Source: Corynebacterium spheniscorum (GTDB taxonomy: Bacteria; Actinomycetota; Actinomycetes; Mycobacteriales; Mycobacteriaceae). Taken from it: a DNA stretch of 64,000 nucleotides. The first letter of the stretch is position 1. The number at the start of each line of letters is the position of its first letter. Made by a program: the position numbers and the translations under genes. The stretch is from NCBI RefSeq assembly GCF_900113445.1, contig NZ_FOPJ01000015.1, positions 1-64,000 on the forward strand, written 5' to 3'. The notes under the pieces are model-generated. The model had not been told where the DNA came from, did not search any database, and saw only the letters and a program-made list of their open reading frames with translations. Below are positions 24,016 to 32,945 of the stretch, one piece after another.

Positions 24016-25236
24016 TCAGCTAAGTAGCGGCTGAGTGGAACCTGGGAATATCACCTGCGCGCATGCCAGGATTTCCGCTGGTAGAGCGCGTAGTGCCCCA
24101 AGTTGCACCCCAACTGCCGGACCATCATCAACGGTGATGGGGACACTTACCGCCCCGAGCCCGGAAATATTGAAAAGGCTTCCCCAGGGAGTCCACCGGG
24201 TTTGTTCATCAAAATCCTCTTGGGGTGAAAGCCCAGAAAAACTACCCACCGCTGGGGGATCATAAGCCAGCATGGGGCTAAGCAACACATCTACTTCCGG
24301 CCAAGAAGAGCGCACCTTCTCTGCTGCTTCAGACATGGTCCAAACGGCTGCTAGATAATCCTCATGAGCAATATTGCGGCCTTCTTCCCTTAACCACTCC
24401 ACCATCCGGCTAGCAGGCCCTTTAACCCTGGCAGCGGAAGCCAAAAGCACAGTTTGGAAGGCATAGAACAACTCCCCGGCATCTATTGCCGCTGCTGGGA
24501 ACACCTGGTGGCCATGGGCTTTTAAGATATCTGCGGCTTGTTGAGCACCACGAAGCCAACGCTCAGCCACCTGCACGTGGGCGAAGAGTGGTTCAAGGAG
24601 CACCCCGACGCGTAGCGGGCGTTCGCATTCTGGGGTGATCCCATGAAGATCTGCATTCAGTTGCACCGAGCGCGTTAAAAACCCCTGGGCCCCTAGCCGA
24701 CCACCGCGGGAATCATGAGGTGGTTTATAGCCCACCACCCCACAAGCCGCCGCCGGAACCCGGATTGATCCACCACCATCAGTGCCATGGGCAGCATCAA
24801 CAAGCCCCAAAGCAACGGCCGCAGCCGCCCCGCCACTAGAACCACCTGGGGTGGCACCGGGGTAGAGCGGATTCATAATCGCCGGGGAACCCACCGGCTC
24901 GGTGTAGGCCGTTAAACCCAATTCACTGGTTGCTGTTTTACCCGGGATCAGCGCCCCACCTTCGATGTAGGGGGTTAAGAAAGGGTCCGTACTATCAGCC
25001 ATCACCGTGCGCGATACCGAGCCAAAACCAGTGGGCATGCCCGCCACATGAACCAAGTCTTTAGCTGGGAGCAATAAGCCATGGAAAATGCCGCGTTGGG
25101 GAAGTTGATCAATCAAAGCAGCGCGGTGGCGTAACCCAGGGGCGTCCACGAAACTAAAACCATGGTCGCTGGGATCCACATCCGCTAGTGCCGCTAAGAA
25201 CGCTTCGACACGATCAACTGCTGAGAGCATGCTCAT
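24016..25236 (-). CDS. Amidase signature family hydrolase
   Basis: 406 residues from ATG 25236. The Ser-cisSer-Lys triad can be placed: Lys in LLLPAKDLVHVAG, cis-Ser in PGATPGGSSGGAAAAVALG, and the nucleophile Ser in GTDGGGSIRVPAAACGVVGYKP. Amidases of this family hydrolyse amide bonds of many small molecules; substrate and pathway cannot be told. The sequence is shorter than GatA, and no gatC/gatB lies beside it. The frame runs further upstream to 25302, overlapping pheA on the other strand, and is not needed. Confidence 0.9.
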   Translation of the reverse strand: MSMLSAVDRVEAFLAALADVDPSDHGFSFVDAPGLRHRAALIDQLPQRGIFHGLLLPAKDLVHVAGMPTGFGSVSRTVMADSTDPFLTPYIEGGALIPGKTATSELGLTAYTEPVGSPAIMNPLYPGATPGGSSGGAAAAVALGLVDAAHGTDGGGSIRVPAAACGVVGYKPPHDSRGGRLGAQGFLTRSVQLNADLHGITPECERPLRVGVLLEPLFAHVQVAERWLRGAQQAADILKAHGHQVFPAAAIDAGELFYAFQTVLLASAARVKGPASRMVEWLREEGRNIAHEDYLAAVWTMSEAAEKVRSSWPEVDVLLSPMLAYDPPAVGSFSGLSPQEDFDEQTRWTPWGSLFNISGLGAVSVPITVDDGPAVGVQLGALRALPAEILACAQVIFPGSTQPLLS

Positions 25237-25276
25237 GGTGGTCACTGTACGTGGGAGATGTCTACGCTGAATAGCT

Positions 25277-26155
25277 ATGAACCCCCAACCTGACACCTGC
25301 ACCAGTGAATCCGATTATCGCGTTGCCTACCTTGGGCCGGCCGGTACGTTCACCGAAGCAGCCGTGCGCCAATTTGAAGACGCCGGTGCTTTCCCGCGGG
25401 CAGTGCACTTGGATTCCTGCTCTAGCCCAGGCGAAGCTTTGGATAAAGTGCGCGCCGGGCACGCCGATGCCGCGGTGGTGGCTATTGAAAACTCTGTTGA
25501 TGGTCCGGTAACCCCCACCCTTGATGCTTTAGCCAAAGGTGAGGTGCAGATCTTTGGGGAAACAGAACTAGATATTGCCTTTGCCATTATGGTTCGCCCA
25601 GGCACACAAGCCGCGGAGGTGGAGTCTTTCTCCACGCACCCCGTAGCGCACCAGCAGGTACAGGGGTGGATGAAAGAGCATATGCCGCGTGCGCGTTTTA
25701 TCGCGGCCAGCTCTAATGCTGCTGCCGCACAAGCTGTTGCTGAAGGGGAAGCGGATGCCGCTGCAGCGCCGCTGCGCGCCGCGGAGCTTTTTGGGTTGGA
25801 AGTATTGGCGGAAAAAGTCGCTGATGTGGGTAATGCCCGCACCCGCTTCGTGTTGGTTCGCTTAGCTGGCGACCCGGCCCCGCGCAGCGGACATGATCGC
25901 ACCGCCTTGGTGTTCCGACTGCCGAATGAACCAGGCAGCCTGGTGGGGGCTTTAAATGAGTTTGCTGTTCGCGGGGTAGATATGTCGCGTATTGGTTCCC
26001 GACCCACCCGCCGCGAACGCTATACCTATGACTTCCATGTGGATTTGGTTGGGCACATTGAGGACCAGGATGTGGCGGAAGCCGTCGAAGCCGTGGCAAC
26101 GCGTGCACAACAGTTAATTTATTTAGGATCTTGGCCGATCGGAGACCCACAATGA
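25277..26155 (+). CDS. pheA: Prephenate dehydratase
   Basis: 292 residues. It converts prephenate to phenylpyruvate for phenylalanine synthesis. The catalytic domain (13-195) has YLGPAGTFTEAA, IENSVDGPV and the signature TRF in GNARTRFVLV. A C-terminal ACT domain (about 205-285, ALVFRLPNEPGSLVGALNEFAVRGVDMSRIGSRP) should bind Phe for feedback control; the usual ESRP reads GSRP. The stop overlaps the start of the next gene in ATGA. The block from pheA to serS has the same genes as mycobacterial Rv3838c-Rv3834c. Confidence 0.95.
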   Translation: MNPQPDTCTSESDYRVAYLGPAGTFTEAAVRQFEDAGAFPRAVHLDSCSSPGEALDKVRAGHADAAVVAIENSVDGPVTPTLDALAKGEVQIFGETELDIAFAIMVRPGTQAAEVESFSTHPVAHQQVQGWMKEHMPRARFIAASSNAAAAQAVAEGEADAAAAPLRAAELFGLEVLAEKVADVGNARTRFVLVRLAGDPAPRSGHDRTALVFRLPNEPGSLVGALNEFAVRGVDMSRIGSRPTRRERYTYDFHVDLVGHIEDQDVAEAVEAVATRAQQLIYLGSWPIGDPQ

Positions 26156-26757
26156 GCATTATTTTATTAAGGCACGGTCAAACCACCGCGAATGTTGGGC
26201 GCATCCTAGACACCGTTGTTCCTGGTCATCCGCTCACCGAATTAGGCGAAGAACAAGCCCGCAAGGTTGGTGCTGAATTAGCGCAGGAATACCCCGGGAT
26301 GACCCAGGTGTGGCACTCCCCGGCCCTAAGAGCCCGACAAACAGCGCATCTTGCTGCCAGCACCTATGGGGAACTGGTACCAGAGGAAAGAGAAGGTATC
26401 CAGGAGATTTCCGCAGGGAACTTGGAAGGCGATAACTCACCAGAGAGCCTGGATATGTACTTCCAGGCTGTTGGTGCCATGATGCGCCAAGAACTTGGGG
26501 CGAGTGTGCCCGGTGGGGAAGATTTTCAAACGCTCTTAAACCGCTATCAACCAGTATTAGAAGAAGCCAGCGATACTAATACCGTGCTGGTTAGCCATGG
26601 TGCGGCGATTAGGACAATGGCCTGTTTAGCAACCGGTGTGGATCCGCGTTATGCACTCCGCGCTTATGTGCCGAATTGTCGCTATGTGGTCTTAGAGCCT
26701 TCCGGCAGGTTCGGGCAATGGGGTATTCACCGTTGGGCAGATGGGCCTTTGCCCTAA
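26152..26757 (+). CDS. Histidine phosphatase (phosphoglycerate mutase-like)
   Basis: 201 residues from ATG 26152, overlapping the pheA stop (ATGA), so translation is probably coupled. The phospho-His motif LLRHGQTTANVG is at the N-terminus, Arg and Glu are in SPALRARQTA and GIQEISAGNLEG, and the second His is in VLVSHGAAIRTMA. It belongs to the branch-1 histidine phosphatase superfamily. The substrate is unknown; it is not the glycolytic mutase, whose gene is longer and more conserved. Confidence 0.9.
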   Translation: MSIILLRHGQTTANVGRILDTVVPGHPLTELGEEQARKVGAELAQEYPGMTQVWHSPALRARQTAHLAASTYGELVPEEREGIQEISAGNLEGDNSPESLDMYFQAVGAMMRQELGASVPGGEDFQTLLNRYQPVLEEASDTNTVLVSHGAAIRTMACLATGVDPRYALRAYVPNCRYVVLEPSGRFGQWGIHRWADGPLP

Positions 26758-26766
26758 GCACTGCAC

Positions 26767-27114
26767 TTAACCCCACCCCAGGCGGTGTAGGTCCTCTTCC
26801 TCTAAACCGAAATAATGGCCTACCTCGTGGTGCACGGTGACGATTATTTCCTGCACGAGCTCTTCATAGCTTTGGCAGTATTCCTTGAGAGACTCCCGAT
26901 AAATGGTGATGGTATCGGGTAGTACGCCGGTGTGGTCGAAGGTTCTTTCCGGCAAGGCAACGCCGGAATATAACCCCAAGATCCCTGGGTTGGTGGGGTT
27001 GCGATCCTCAATGAGGAAAGCAAGGTTCACCATCTGCTGGGCGAACTCCTCGGGGATCATATCCAAGGCGTCGCAGACTAACTCTTCGAAATCTTCGTCG
27101 CTAATCTCGATCAT
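26767..27114 (-). CDS. Minimal zincin metallopeptidase family protein
   Basis: 115 residues. A single zinc motif HHEVGHYFGLEEEDLHRLGWG near the C-terminus gives HExxHxxG with a downstream acidic residue, the pattern of the mini-zincin family (Zincin_1). The N-terminus ISDEDFEELVCDALDMIPEEF is typical. The peptide substrate is unknown. Its first codon overlaps the stop of the septum-formation gene, so the two are probably coupled. The mycobacterial counterpart is Rv3836, in the same neighbourhood. Confidence 0.9.
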   Translation of the reverse strand: MIEISDEDFEELVCDALDMIPEEFAQQMVNLAFLIEDRNPTNPGILGLYSGVALPERTFDHTGVLPDTITIYRESLKEYCQSYEELVQEIIVTVHHEVGHYFGLEEEDLHRLGWG

Positions 27115-28160
27115 GCTGGTGGGGGCTGTTGGTCAGGCCTTAAAGGATTGCGTTCTGGGCGTGGCGGCGGGGGAGCACCATTGATAAGGAAGGGTGCAGT
27201 GGCGGTGCCGGTTAAAGTAGCGAAACCATTAGCATCCGGATTTGCCGCAACCAGGGCACAGTTGACGCTACGGGAACCACCTTCCCAACCGGTGCGCGGC
27301 TGGGTGGTCCAATAAGGCTGCAAGGTGGAGTAATAGAGTTGCTCCTCGCCGCCGAGATAATCCATAGCGGCTTGGGTACAGGCGTGGCGAAGATGTTCGT
27401 CCTGCTGCTCAACACTTGGGGTGCCCTCAGGGAAAACCGGGGCCAGGTTCACAATCGCGGTGGCTTCTAACTGGTGGTCTTCAGCACAGTCAACGGTTCG
27501 CAGGGCACCGGCTTCATCAACTTTGGCGCATTGGCCGGGCTGCATGACCCGCGCCTGGTCTTGATCCTTGGCATACCCAATGGTGGTCATGGGGGTGCCA
27601 TGAGGATCGGTGGATTGGATACCGCACAGCATGGTGCGATCACCTTGCGCCCAGGCTTCTGGCGGGGGCAGGATCGGCGCGATGGAATAGCGGCCGACTG
27701 GGTCAAAAACCCCATCGAGATAGCGCAGCGTGGGAGTGCGGCATAGCTCTTCGCGTAATTGGGCTTGGCGCGTGAGATCAGGCATGGCAGCCTCTGGCCC
27801 GAACTCACTGGCCGGGTAGGTGGCTAGGTTCTCGCGGGCAGATACCTCGAAGCGGTGCTCACTATTGCAATCTGTTTTGTCGAAATTGCTGATCTTGCCG
27901 GCTTCGTCGATATCCCAGGTTAAACAATCACCCACATCGGCGGTACTAAATGGCGCGGGTGCGCCGGGCAAGGTGGAGGTAGTGCTGCTGCTGGGATCAG
28001 TTGGGGCAACCGCACTGATGGTGGTTGGCTCAGTATCCTCGCTTACATTTTGGTGCTGCACCACATAGGAATAGCCCATCATGCAGGCACTAGCGGCCAT
28101 TGCCGCCACCAATCCGGTGCGCACGGCAAGGGCGCTGCGAAAACCTGATACTGAACTCAT
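27111..28160 (-). CDS. Septum-formation domain membrane protein
   Basis: 349 residues from ATG 28160. An N-terminal membrane anchor (about 15-33) is followed by a Ser/Thr/Pro linker and an extracellular part with several Cys (VGDCLTWDIDEAG, KTDCNSEHRFEV, GQCAKVDEAGALRTVDCAEDHQLEA). The paired C...DC..xH motifs are those of the actinobacterial Septum_form domain, which occurs twice here. The last 25 residues are Pro/Arg-rich. A role at the division septum is a family label, not proven. The mycobacterial counterpart is Rv3835. Translation is coupled to the metallopeptidase gene. Confidence 0.85.
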   Translation of the reverse strand: MSSVSGFRSALAVRTGLVAAMAASACMMGYSYVVQHQNVSEDTEPTTISAVAPTDPSSSTTSTLPGAPAPFSTADVGDCLTWDIDEAGKISNFDKTDCNSEHRFEVSARENLATYPASEFGPEAAMPDLTRQAQLREELCRTPTLRYLDGVFDPVGRYSIAPILPPPEAWAQGDRTMLCGIQSTDPHGTPMTTIGYAKDQDQARVMQPGQCAKVDEAGALRTVDCAEDHQLEATAIVNLAPVFPEGTPSVEQQDEHLRHACTQAAMDYLGGEEQLYYSTLQPYWTTQPRTGWEGGSRSVNCALVAANPDANGFATLTGTATAPFLINGAPPPPRPERNPLRPDQQPPPA

Positions 28161-28236
28161 ATGCGTCTTATTGTGCCACGCGGGTAGCCTTCTTAGGCGA
28201 CCCCCATGGTCAATTACCCCTCTAGGGGCACACCCC

Positions 28237-29514
28237 ATGCTGCATCAACTTCTCAAAAGCAAAGAGGCCTGCCGAAGCATCGTGACTACTCAGAAGCAGA
28301 AACCCTGCATTATCTCGTGGCCGGCACACCTACTAGGCCTTCTGCCTGGGGTCATCACCGTGCTGCTTAACCGCGGCCACCAACAACCCGATGATTGGGC
28401 CTCGCTGTGGATCGGGGGACGGATCCTCCGCGAGGGCCTTAATGAGCATCTCTACGACCACAACCCGGAAGATTTTGCGGCCTGGTCTGGCCCAGTATGG
28501 GGCAGCTTCGTAGCGGAAACTTCACCCTGGCCGCACCCTTTTGTGCAAGCCCCGGTGGTGGCGCAGGTAGTTGGTTACCTCAGTGAAGTGATCAGCTTTG
28601 ATACCTCCGTCATGCTGTTGACGCTGGCGAATTGTTGGGCGCTTGTGGTGCTATGCGCCAGCGCCTATTACCTGTGGTTCCACCGCGTTGCGCCCATTGG
28701 GTGGTTGGCCTTAGGGGTGCTTGCGCTTTATTGCACTGCGGCTTTCCAAGGCTCGGTTTTCCTCGGGCAAACTAGCCCCCTGATCTATGCCGGCGCGGCA
28801 TACGCGGTGAGTGCAGCCCGCACGAGACCGCTGAGCTCAGGGCTCGTTCTCGGATGTGTAGCTCTGGTAAAACTCACCCCGTTTGCGCTGATCATAGTGA
28901 TGTTTGCCTTCCGGGATCGCGTGCGTGCTGCCGTGATTGCGGGGCTGAGCAGCGTCATGTTATTGGCTGTGTCTGCGGTGACTTTGGGCACGGAGATTTA
29001 TGGGACTTGGCGGGAGACCTTGTCTTATTGGGCGGGAACTTTTATTTCCGTGCCGGTGGCGCAATCTTTGCCTTCGGTGCTGCTGCGGAACCATTATGTG
29101 GAATCCGAGGCGCTGGTGCCGGTGATTCATGAAGCCCCCAGCTATGTGGTGTGGGCGCCGCAGGTGCTGGCAGCGGTGTTATTGCTGGGGTTGGTGGCAG
29201 CGATGATGAAGCAGCGGCGGATTCGCTATGAGCTGGCGGTGAGCGTGGTGCTGTGTACCGCCACCGCGACGACCGGGCTGGTGTGGTTGCACTACATCAT
29301 TGTGATTGCGCTGCCCATTGCGGGGTTGTTGTGGCTGCGGCAGCGTTGGGTGATTGCCGTGATTTTTGTGTTTCTCTTGCCGCCGCTAGCGCCGCTGGAC
29401 CTGCCGGGGACGCACCTTCCGGCGCTGATGCCGGGTAGTGGATTGTTGGCTTTGGTGTTGGCGACGGCGGCGCTGCTGGGAGTAGCGCTGATGAAGAAGG
29501 AGGTCACACGCTAG
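28237..29514 (+). CDS. GT-C glycosyltransferase (DUF2029/GT87-like)
   Basis: About 425 residues with ten or more membrane helices. The first outside loop contains the likely catalytic acids and the family motif ([20 protein letters not shown]), as in polyprenyl-phosphate-sugar-dependent GT-C enzymes such as PimE and Aft[16 protein letters not shown] after the middle helices fits DUF2029. It is probably a mannosyl- or arabinosyltransferase for envelope glycolipids. GTG 28282 is another possible start; neither start has a strong ribosome binding site. It lies 10 bases before serS and is divergent from the septum-formation gene. Confidence 0.8.
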   Translation: MLHQLLKSKEACRSIVTTQKQKPCIISWPAHLLGLLPGVITVLLNRGHQQPDDWASLWIGGRILREGLNEHLYDHNPEDFAAWSGPVWGSFVAETSPWPHPFVQAPVVAQVVGYLSEVISFDTSVMLLTLANCWALVVLCASAYYLWFHRVAPIGWLALGVLALYCTAAFQGSVFLGQTSPLIYAGAAYAVSAARTRPLSSGLVLGCVALVKLTPFALIIVMFAFRDRVRAAVIAGLSSVMLLAVSAVTLGTEIYGTWRETLSYWAGTFISVPVAQSLPSVLLRNHYVESEALVPVIHEAPSYVVWAPQVLAAVLLLGLVAAMMKQRRIRYELAVSVVLCTATATTGLVWLHYIIVIALPIAGLLWLRQRWVIAVIFVFLLPPLAPLDLPGTHLPALMPGSGLLALVLATAALLGVALMKKEVTR

Positions 29515-29524
29515 GCTTAGAGGC

Positions 29525-30784
29525 GTGATTGACCTTAAACTGCTCCGTGAAAACCCAGACCTTGTCCGCGAATCCCAGAAGAACCGTGGGGCGGACCCCG
29601 GTTTAGTTGATGAGTTGCTGCAGGCGGATGAAGCCCGCCGCGAAGCCATTCAGCGTGCCGATGAGCTGCGAAGTGAACAAAAAGCCTTTGGGCGCAAGAT
29701 TGGGCAGGCAGAGCCGGAGGATCGCCCGAAGTTGCTGGAAGGCTCCAATGAGCTCAAGGCGAAGGTCAAGGAAGCCGAAGAAGCCCAAAAGGCAGCTGAG
29801 GAAGCTGTGCATGGGATTCAGATGCGGCTGGATAATATCGTCGAAGGTGCGCCCGCCGGCGGCGAAGAAGACTTTGTGGTGTTGGAGCATGTGGGCGAAC
29901 CCCGCACCTTCGATTTCGAGCCGAAGGACCACCTGGACCTGGGTGAATCCCTAGGTCTGATTGATATGAAGCGCGGCACGAAGGTGTCTGGGGCGCGCTT
30001 TTATTACCTCACCGGTGATGGGGCGTTGCTGCAGCTGGGCATGATGAACCTGGCGGCACGCAAGGCTGTGGAAGCTGGATTCCAGCTGATGATCCCGCCG
30101 GTATTGGTGAACCCCGAAATTATGGCTGGCACCGGTTTCTTGGGGGAGCACTCCGATGAGATCTACTACCTGGAACGCGATGATATGTACCTGGTGGGGA
30201 CCTCTGAGGTGGCGCTGGCTGGCTACCACAAGGATGAGATTATCGAACTAGATAATGGGCCGATCCGTTATGCCGGCTGGTCGAGCTGCTTCCGCCGGGA
30301 AGCGGGCTCCTATGGCAAGGACACCCGCGGGATTTTGCGCGTGCACCAATTCGACAAGCTGGAAATGTTTGTTTATTGCAAGCCCGAAGAAGCCACGCAG
30401 CGCCACCAAGAATTGCTGAAGATGGAACGCGACATGCTGGCAGCCGTGGAGGTGCCCTACCGCATTATTGATGTGGCCGGTGGGGACCTGGGCTCTTCAG
30501 CGGCCCGCAAGTTCGATACCGAGGCGTGGGTGCCGACCCAGAACACCTACCGCGAGCTGACCTCTACCTCGAATTGCACGACCTTCCAGGCGCGCCGACT
30601 GTCGACGCGTTATCGCGATGAAAATGGCAAACCGCGGATCGCCGCAACCCTCAATGGCACGCTGGCAACCACCCGCTGGTTGGTGGCCATTTTGGAAAAT
30701 AACCAACAGGCCGATGGTTCGGTTGTGGTGCCGGAAGCATTGCGCCCCTATGTGGGCAAAGAGGTGCTTGAGCCAAAGGGCTGA
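29525..30784 (+). CDS. serS: Seryl-tRNA synthetase
   Basis: 419 residues from GTG 29525. It charges tRNA-Ser and tRNA-Sec with serine. The N-terminal coiled-coil arm (about 25-110) precedes the class II catalytic core with motif 2 ([21 protein letters not shown], given here in parts: FRREAGSYG and [14 protein letters not shown]) and motif 3 ([19 protein letters not shown]). The dimer arm and length are normal. The GTG start and the lack of a long leader suggest that it is partly cotranscribed with the glycosyltransferase gene. Confidence 0.97.
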   Translation: MIDLKLLRENPDLVRESQKNRGADPGLVDELLQADEARREAIQRADELRSEQKAFGRKIGQAEPEDRPKLLEGSNELKAKVKEAEEAQKAAEEAVHGIQMRLDNIVEGAPAGGEEDFVVLEHVGEPRTFDFEPKDHLDLGESLGLIDMKRGTKVSGARFYYLTGDGALLQLGMMNLAARKAVEAGFQLMIPPVLVNPEIMAGTGFLGEHSDEIYYLERDDMYLVGTSEVALAGYHKDEIIELDNGPIRYAGWSSCFRREAGSYGKDTRGILRVHQFDKLEMFVYCKPEEATQRHQELLKMERDMLAAVEVPYRIIDVAGGDLGSSAARKFDTEAWVPTQNTYRELTSTSNCTTFQARRLSTRYRDENGKPRIAATLNGTLATTRWLVAILENNQQADGSVVVPEALRPYVGKEVLEPKG

Positions 30785-30819
30785 CCATTTTGTAAAGCTA
30801 AGTTGCTATAGTTACCCGC

Positions 30820-32754
30820 ATGCGCGTTGATTCGGTGTACCGCGGGATTATCCAAGTCGGCCGGGTGCTGATGGGCTTTCAAGGCCTACAAGTAACCGTG
30901 GCGGGCACCGAAAGGATCCCCGCCGAGGGCGGCGCAATCTTAGCTTTTAACCACACCGGATATATGGACTTTGTCTACGGTGGCTACGCCCCCTGGCGTG
31001 CCCACCGCCGACTGGTCCGCTACATGGCTAAAGCCAGCACCTTCAAGACCCCCGGTGTGGGCTGGCTGATGAATGTGATGGGGCATATCCCCGTGGATCG
31101 CATTGATGGCTCAGAGTCTTTTAATAAAGCCGTGGCATTGGCGCGCGCCGGGGATTTCATTGGGATCTTCCCCGAAGCCACCATTTCGCGCAGCTTTGAG
31201 ATTAAAACGCTGCGCACCGGGGCAGTAAGAATCGCCCATGAAGCTGGGGTGCCGGTGGTGCCGGTGCTGATGTTCGGCTCTCAACGCATTTGGACTAAAG
31301 GTGGGCGACGTAACCTAGGCCGCACCAAGGTTCCGCTTTATGTGCAGGTAATGGAACCTTTCACACCCACTGGGGATCCGGTAGAAGATACCGCTACCTT
31401 GCGCAGCCTCATGCAGGAAGGTTTGAGCCTGACGTGGGATGCCTACCGCCGTGACCATGGCGAATTCCCCAAAGGGGCGTCGTGGGTGCCGGCACGTTTT
31501 GGTGGTGGTGCGCCTACCTTAGAAGAAGCGCAGCGTGAAGATGATGCCATTGAGCAGGAACGCCATCGCGTGCGCCAACTCAATGAGGATCTCACCAGAC
31601 TGAATGAGCGGATTAAGGAAGTCACCCATAATGCGGTGGATGGTGCCTATCAGGCCTATGAAAAACTCACTGGCGATGAAGAGGCTCGTAATTTAGCTTC
31701 CTTGGCGCATTGGGTGAAGACCACCGCTGACCAGCTTGCCGCCGAAGGTGTGGCTGGGGTGAAAGAAGGCGCGGGGCGAGTAAGCCAGGCATCAGAGCAA
31801 TTGCGCTCTAACACCACCGCGCTATATAACCAGCTGACTGCAACTGGGTGGGAGGCCTATGACGGCTCGAAGCTTGAAGAAGTGCTGACCACCTTGGCTT
31901 CTCAAACCCGCCAAATTATGGACCGTCTGCCAGAACGCATGCGTGGGCGAGTAGCGGGTATCCCGGATGCTGTGGTGTTGGATGTGGAAGGCACCCTTGC
32001 TCATGAAGGCATGGTGGGGGAGCGCTCAATTAGCGCACTGCAGGAGTTACATTCCCGCGGCGTAGAGATCATTTTGACCAGCGAGAATGGCTATGAGGCA
32101 GTGGATGCTACGGCCGGGCAGATAGGTATTCCGGTGATTGGGCTTTCCGATAATGGGGCGCTGAGCTACCGCTTTGATAATGGGCAGCGCAGTGATGTGG
32201 AGTTACGCGGACATTTCACGCCCGGAGAGCAAGGCACCGTAGCTGGGATTCTTAAAGATGTCAGTGAAGACCTGCAGGTGAGCTGGGGATGTTCCCCAGA
32301 AGGCGAAGTGGTGCGCGGGGAAGTGCGCAGCACGGACCCCACGGTGGATAAGAAGACATTGCTGAATCTGCTGGCTGAGCCCTTGGGCCAAGAAGCTTTC
32401 CTAAGTATTGGTACGGCTGCGGATACCGTGTACCTGGCACCGCGTGGGATCTCTAAAGCTGGGGAAGTGGAATCTTTCTTGGAAGGCCAAGAAGATGTTT
32501 TAGCCATTGGTGATTCCCCCGCTGATATGGCGCTGTTGGCTCGGGTGCATACCGGCATTGCGATGGGTAATGCCGATGGGGAGGTGTTGCGGGCCTGCCG
32601 TTGGGCTACCGCGGATGCTGCTGATGATGGTGTGGGGATGGCGTTGTGGGATGTGTTGGATGAATTCCATGAACGCGAGGCCAGGGAAAAGGAAGCTGCG
32701 GCGGCGAAGGAGACTCGGGATAATCCTGAGCCACCGGTGGGGGAGTCCCGCTAG
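30820..32754 (+). CDS. Fusion of PlsC-type acyltransferase and HAD domain
   Basis: 644 residues. Residues 1-215 are a 1-acylglycerol-3-phosphate acyltransferase with the H-x4-D motif NHTGYMD (His45, Asp50) and the second motif FPEATISRS. Residues 230-370 are a helical linker. Residues 380-610 form a Cof-type (IIB) HAD domain: VVLDVEGTLAHEG, then LTSENG, GISKAGEVESFL and GDSPADMALL. In HAD phosphatases the first motif is DxD; here it is D388-V-E390, so the acid/base Asp has become Glu and activity may be altered. The tail is Lys/Glu/Ala-rich. Acylation and dephosphorylation in one protein suggest phosphatidate-to-diacylglycerol chemistry. Confidence 0.85.
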   Translation: MRVDSVYRGIIQVGRVLMGFQGLQVTVAGTERIPAEGGAILAFNHTGYMDFVYGGYAPWRAHRRLVRYMAKASTFKTPGVGWLMNVMGHIPVDRIDGSESFNKAVALARAGDFIGIFPEATISRSFEIKTLRTGAVRIAHEAGVPVVPVLMFGSQRIWTKGGRRNLGRTKVPLYVQVMEPFTPTGDPVEDTATLRSLMQEGLSLTWDAYRRDHGEFPKGASWVPARFGGGAPTLEEAQREDDAIEQERHRVRQLNEDLTRLNERIKEVTHNAVDGAYQAYEKLTGDEEARNLASLAHWVKTTADQLAAEGVAGVKEGAGRVSQASEQLRSNTTALYNQLTATGWEAYDGSKLEEVLTTLASQTRQIMDRLPERMRGRVAGIPDAVVLDVEGTLAHEGMVGERSISALQELHSRGVEIILTSENGYEAVDATAGQIGIPVIGLSDNGALSYRFDNGQRSDVELRGHFTPGEQGTVAGILKDVSEDLQVSWGCSPEGEVVRGEVRSTDPTVDKKTLLNLLAEPLGQEAFLSIGTAADTVYLAPRGISKAGEVESFLEGQEDVLAIGDSPADMALLARVHTGIAMGNADGEVLRACRWATADAADDGVGMALWDVLDEFHEREAREKEAAAAKETRDNPEPPVGESR

Positions 32755-32945
32755 TAGGGGAGCTTGCCTGGGGCCTCTTGCAAGGGGCCTCTGGGCATGC
32801 GGGCCGAGGGTAGCGCGGAGTAGTTTCGATTGACGCTGCTCAGTGCTGCTAAGGTGAGCAAAACTAAATAGCGGCTACACCATAGCTGGGTCTATTTTTG
32901 AATTAACTGTTTAAAGAAATACTGCCCAATGTGGAGGTACCCTTC

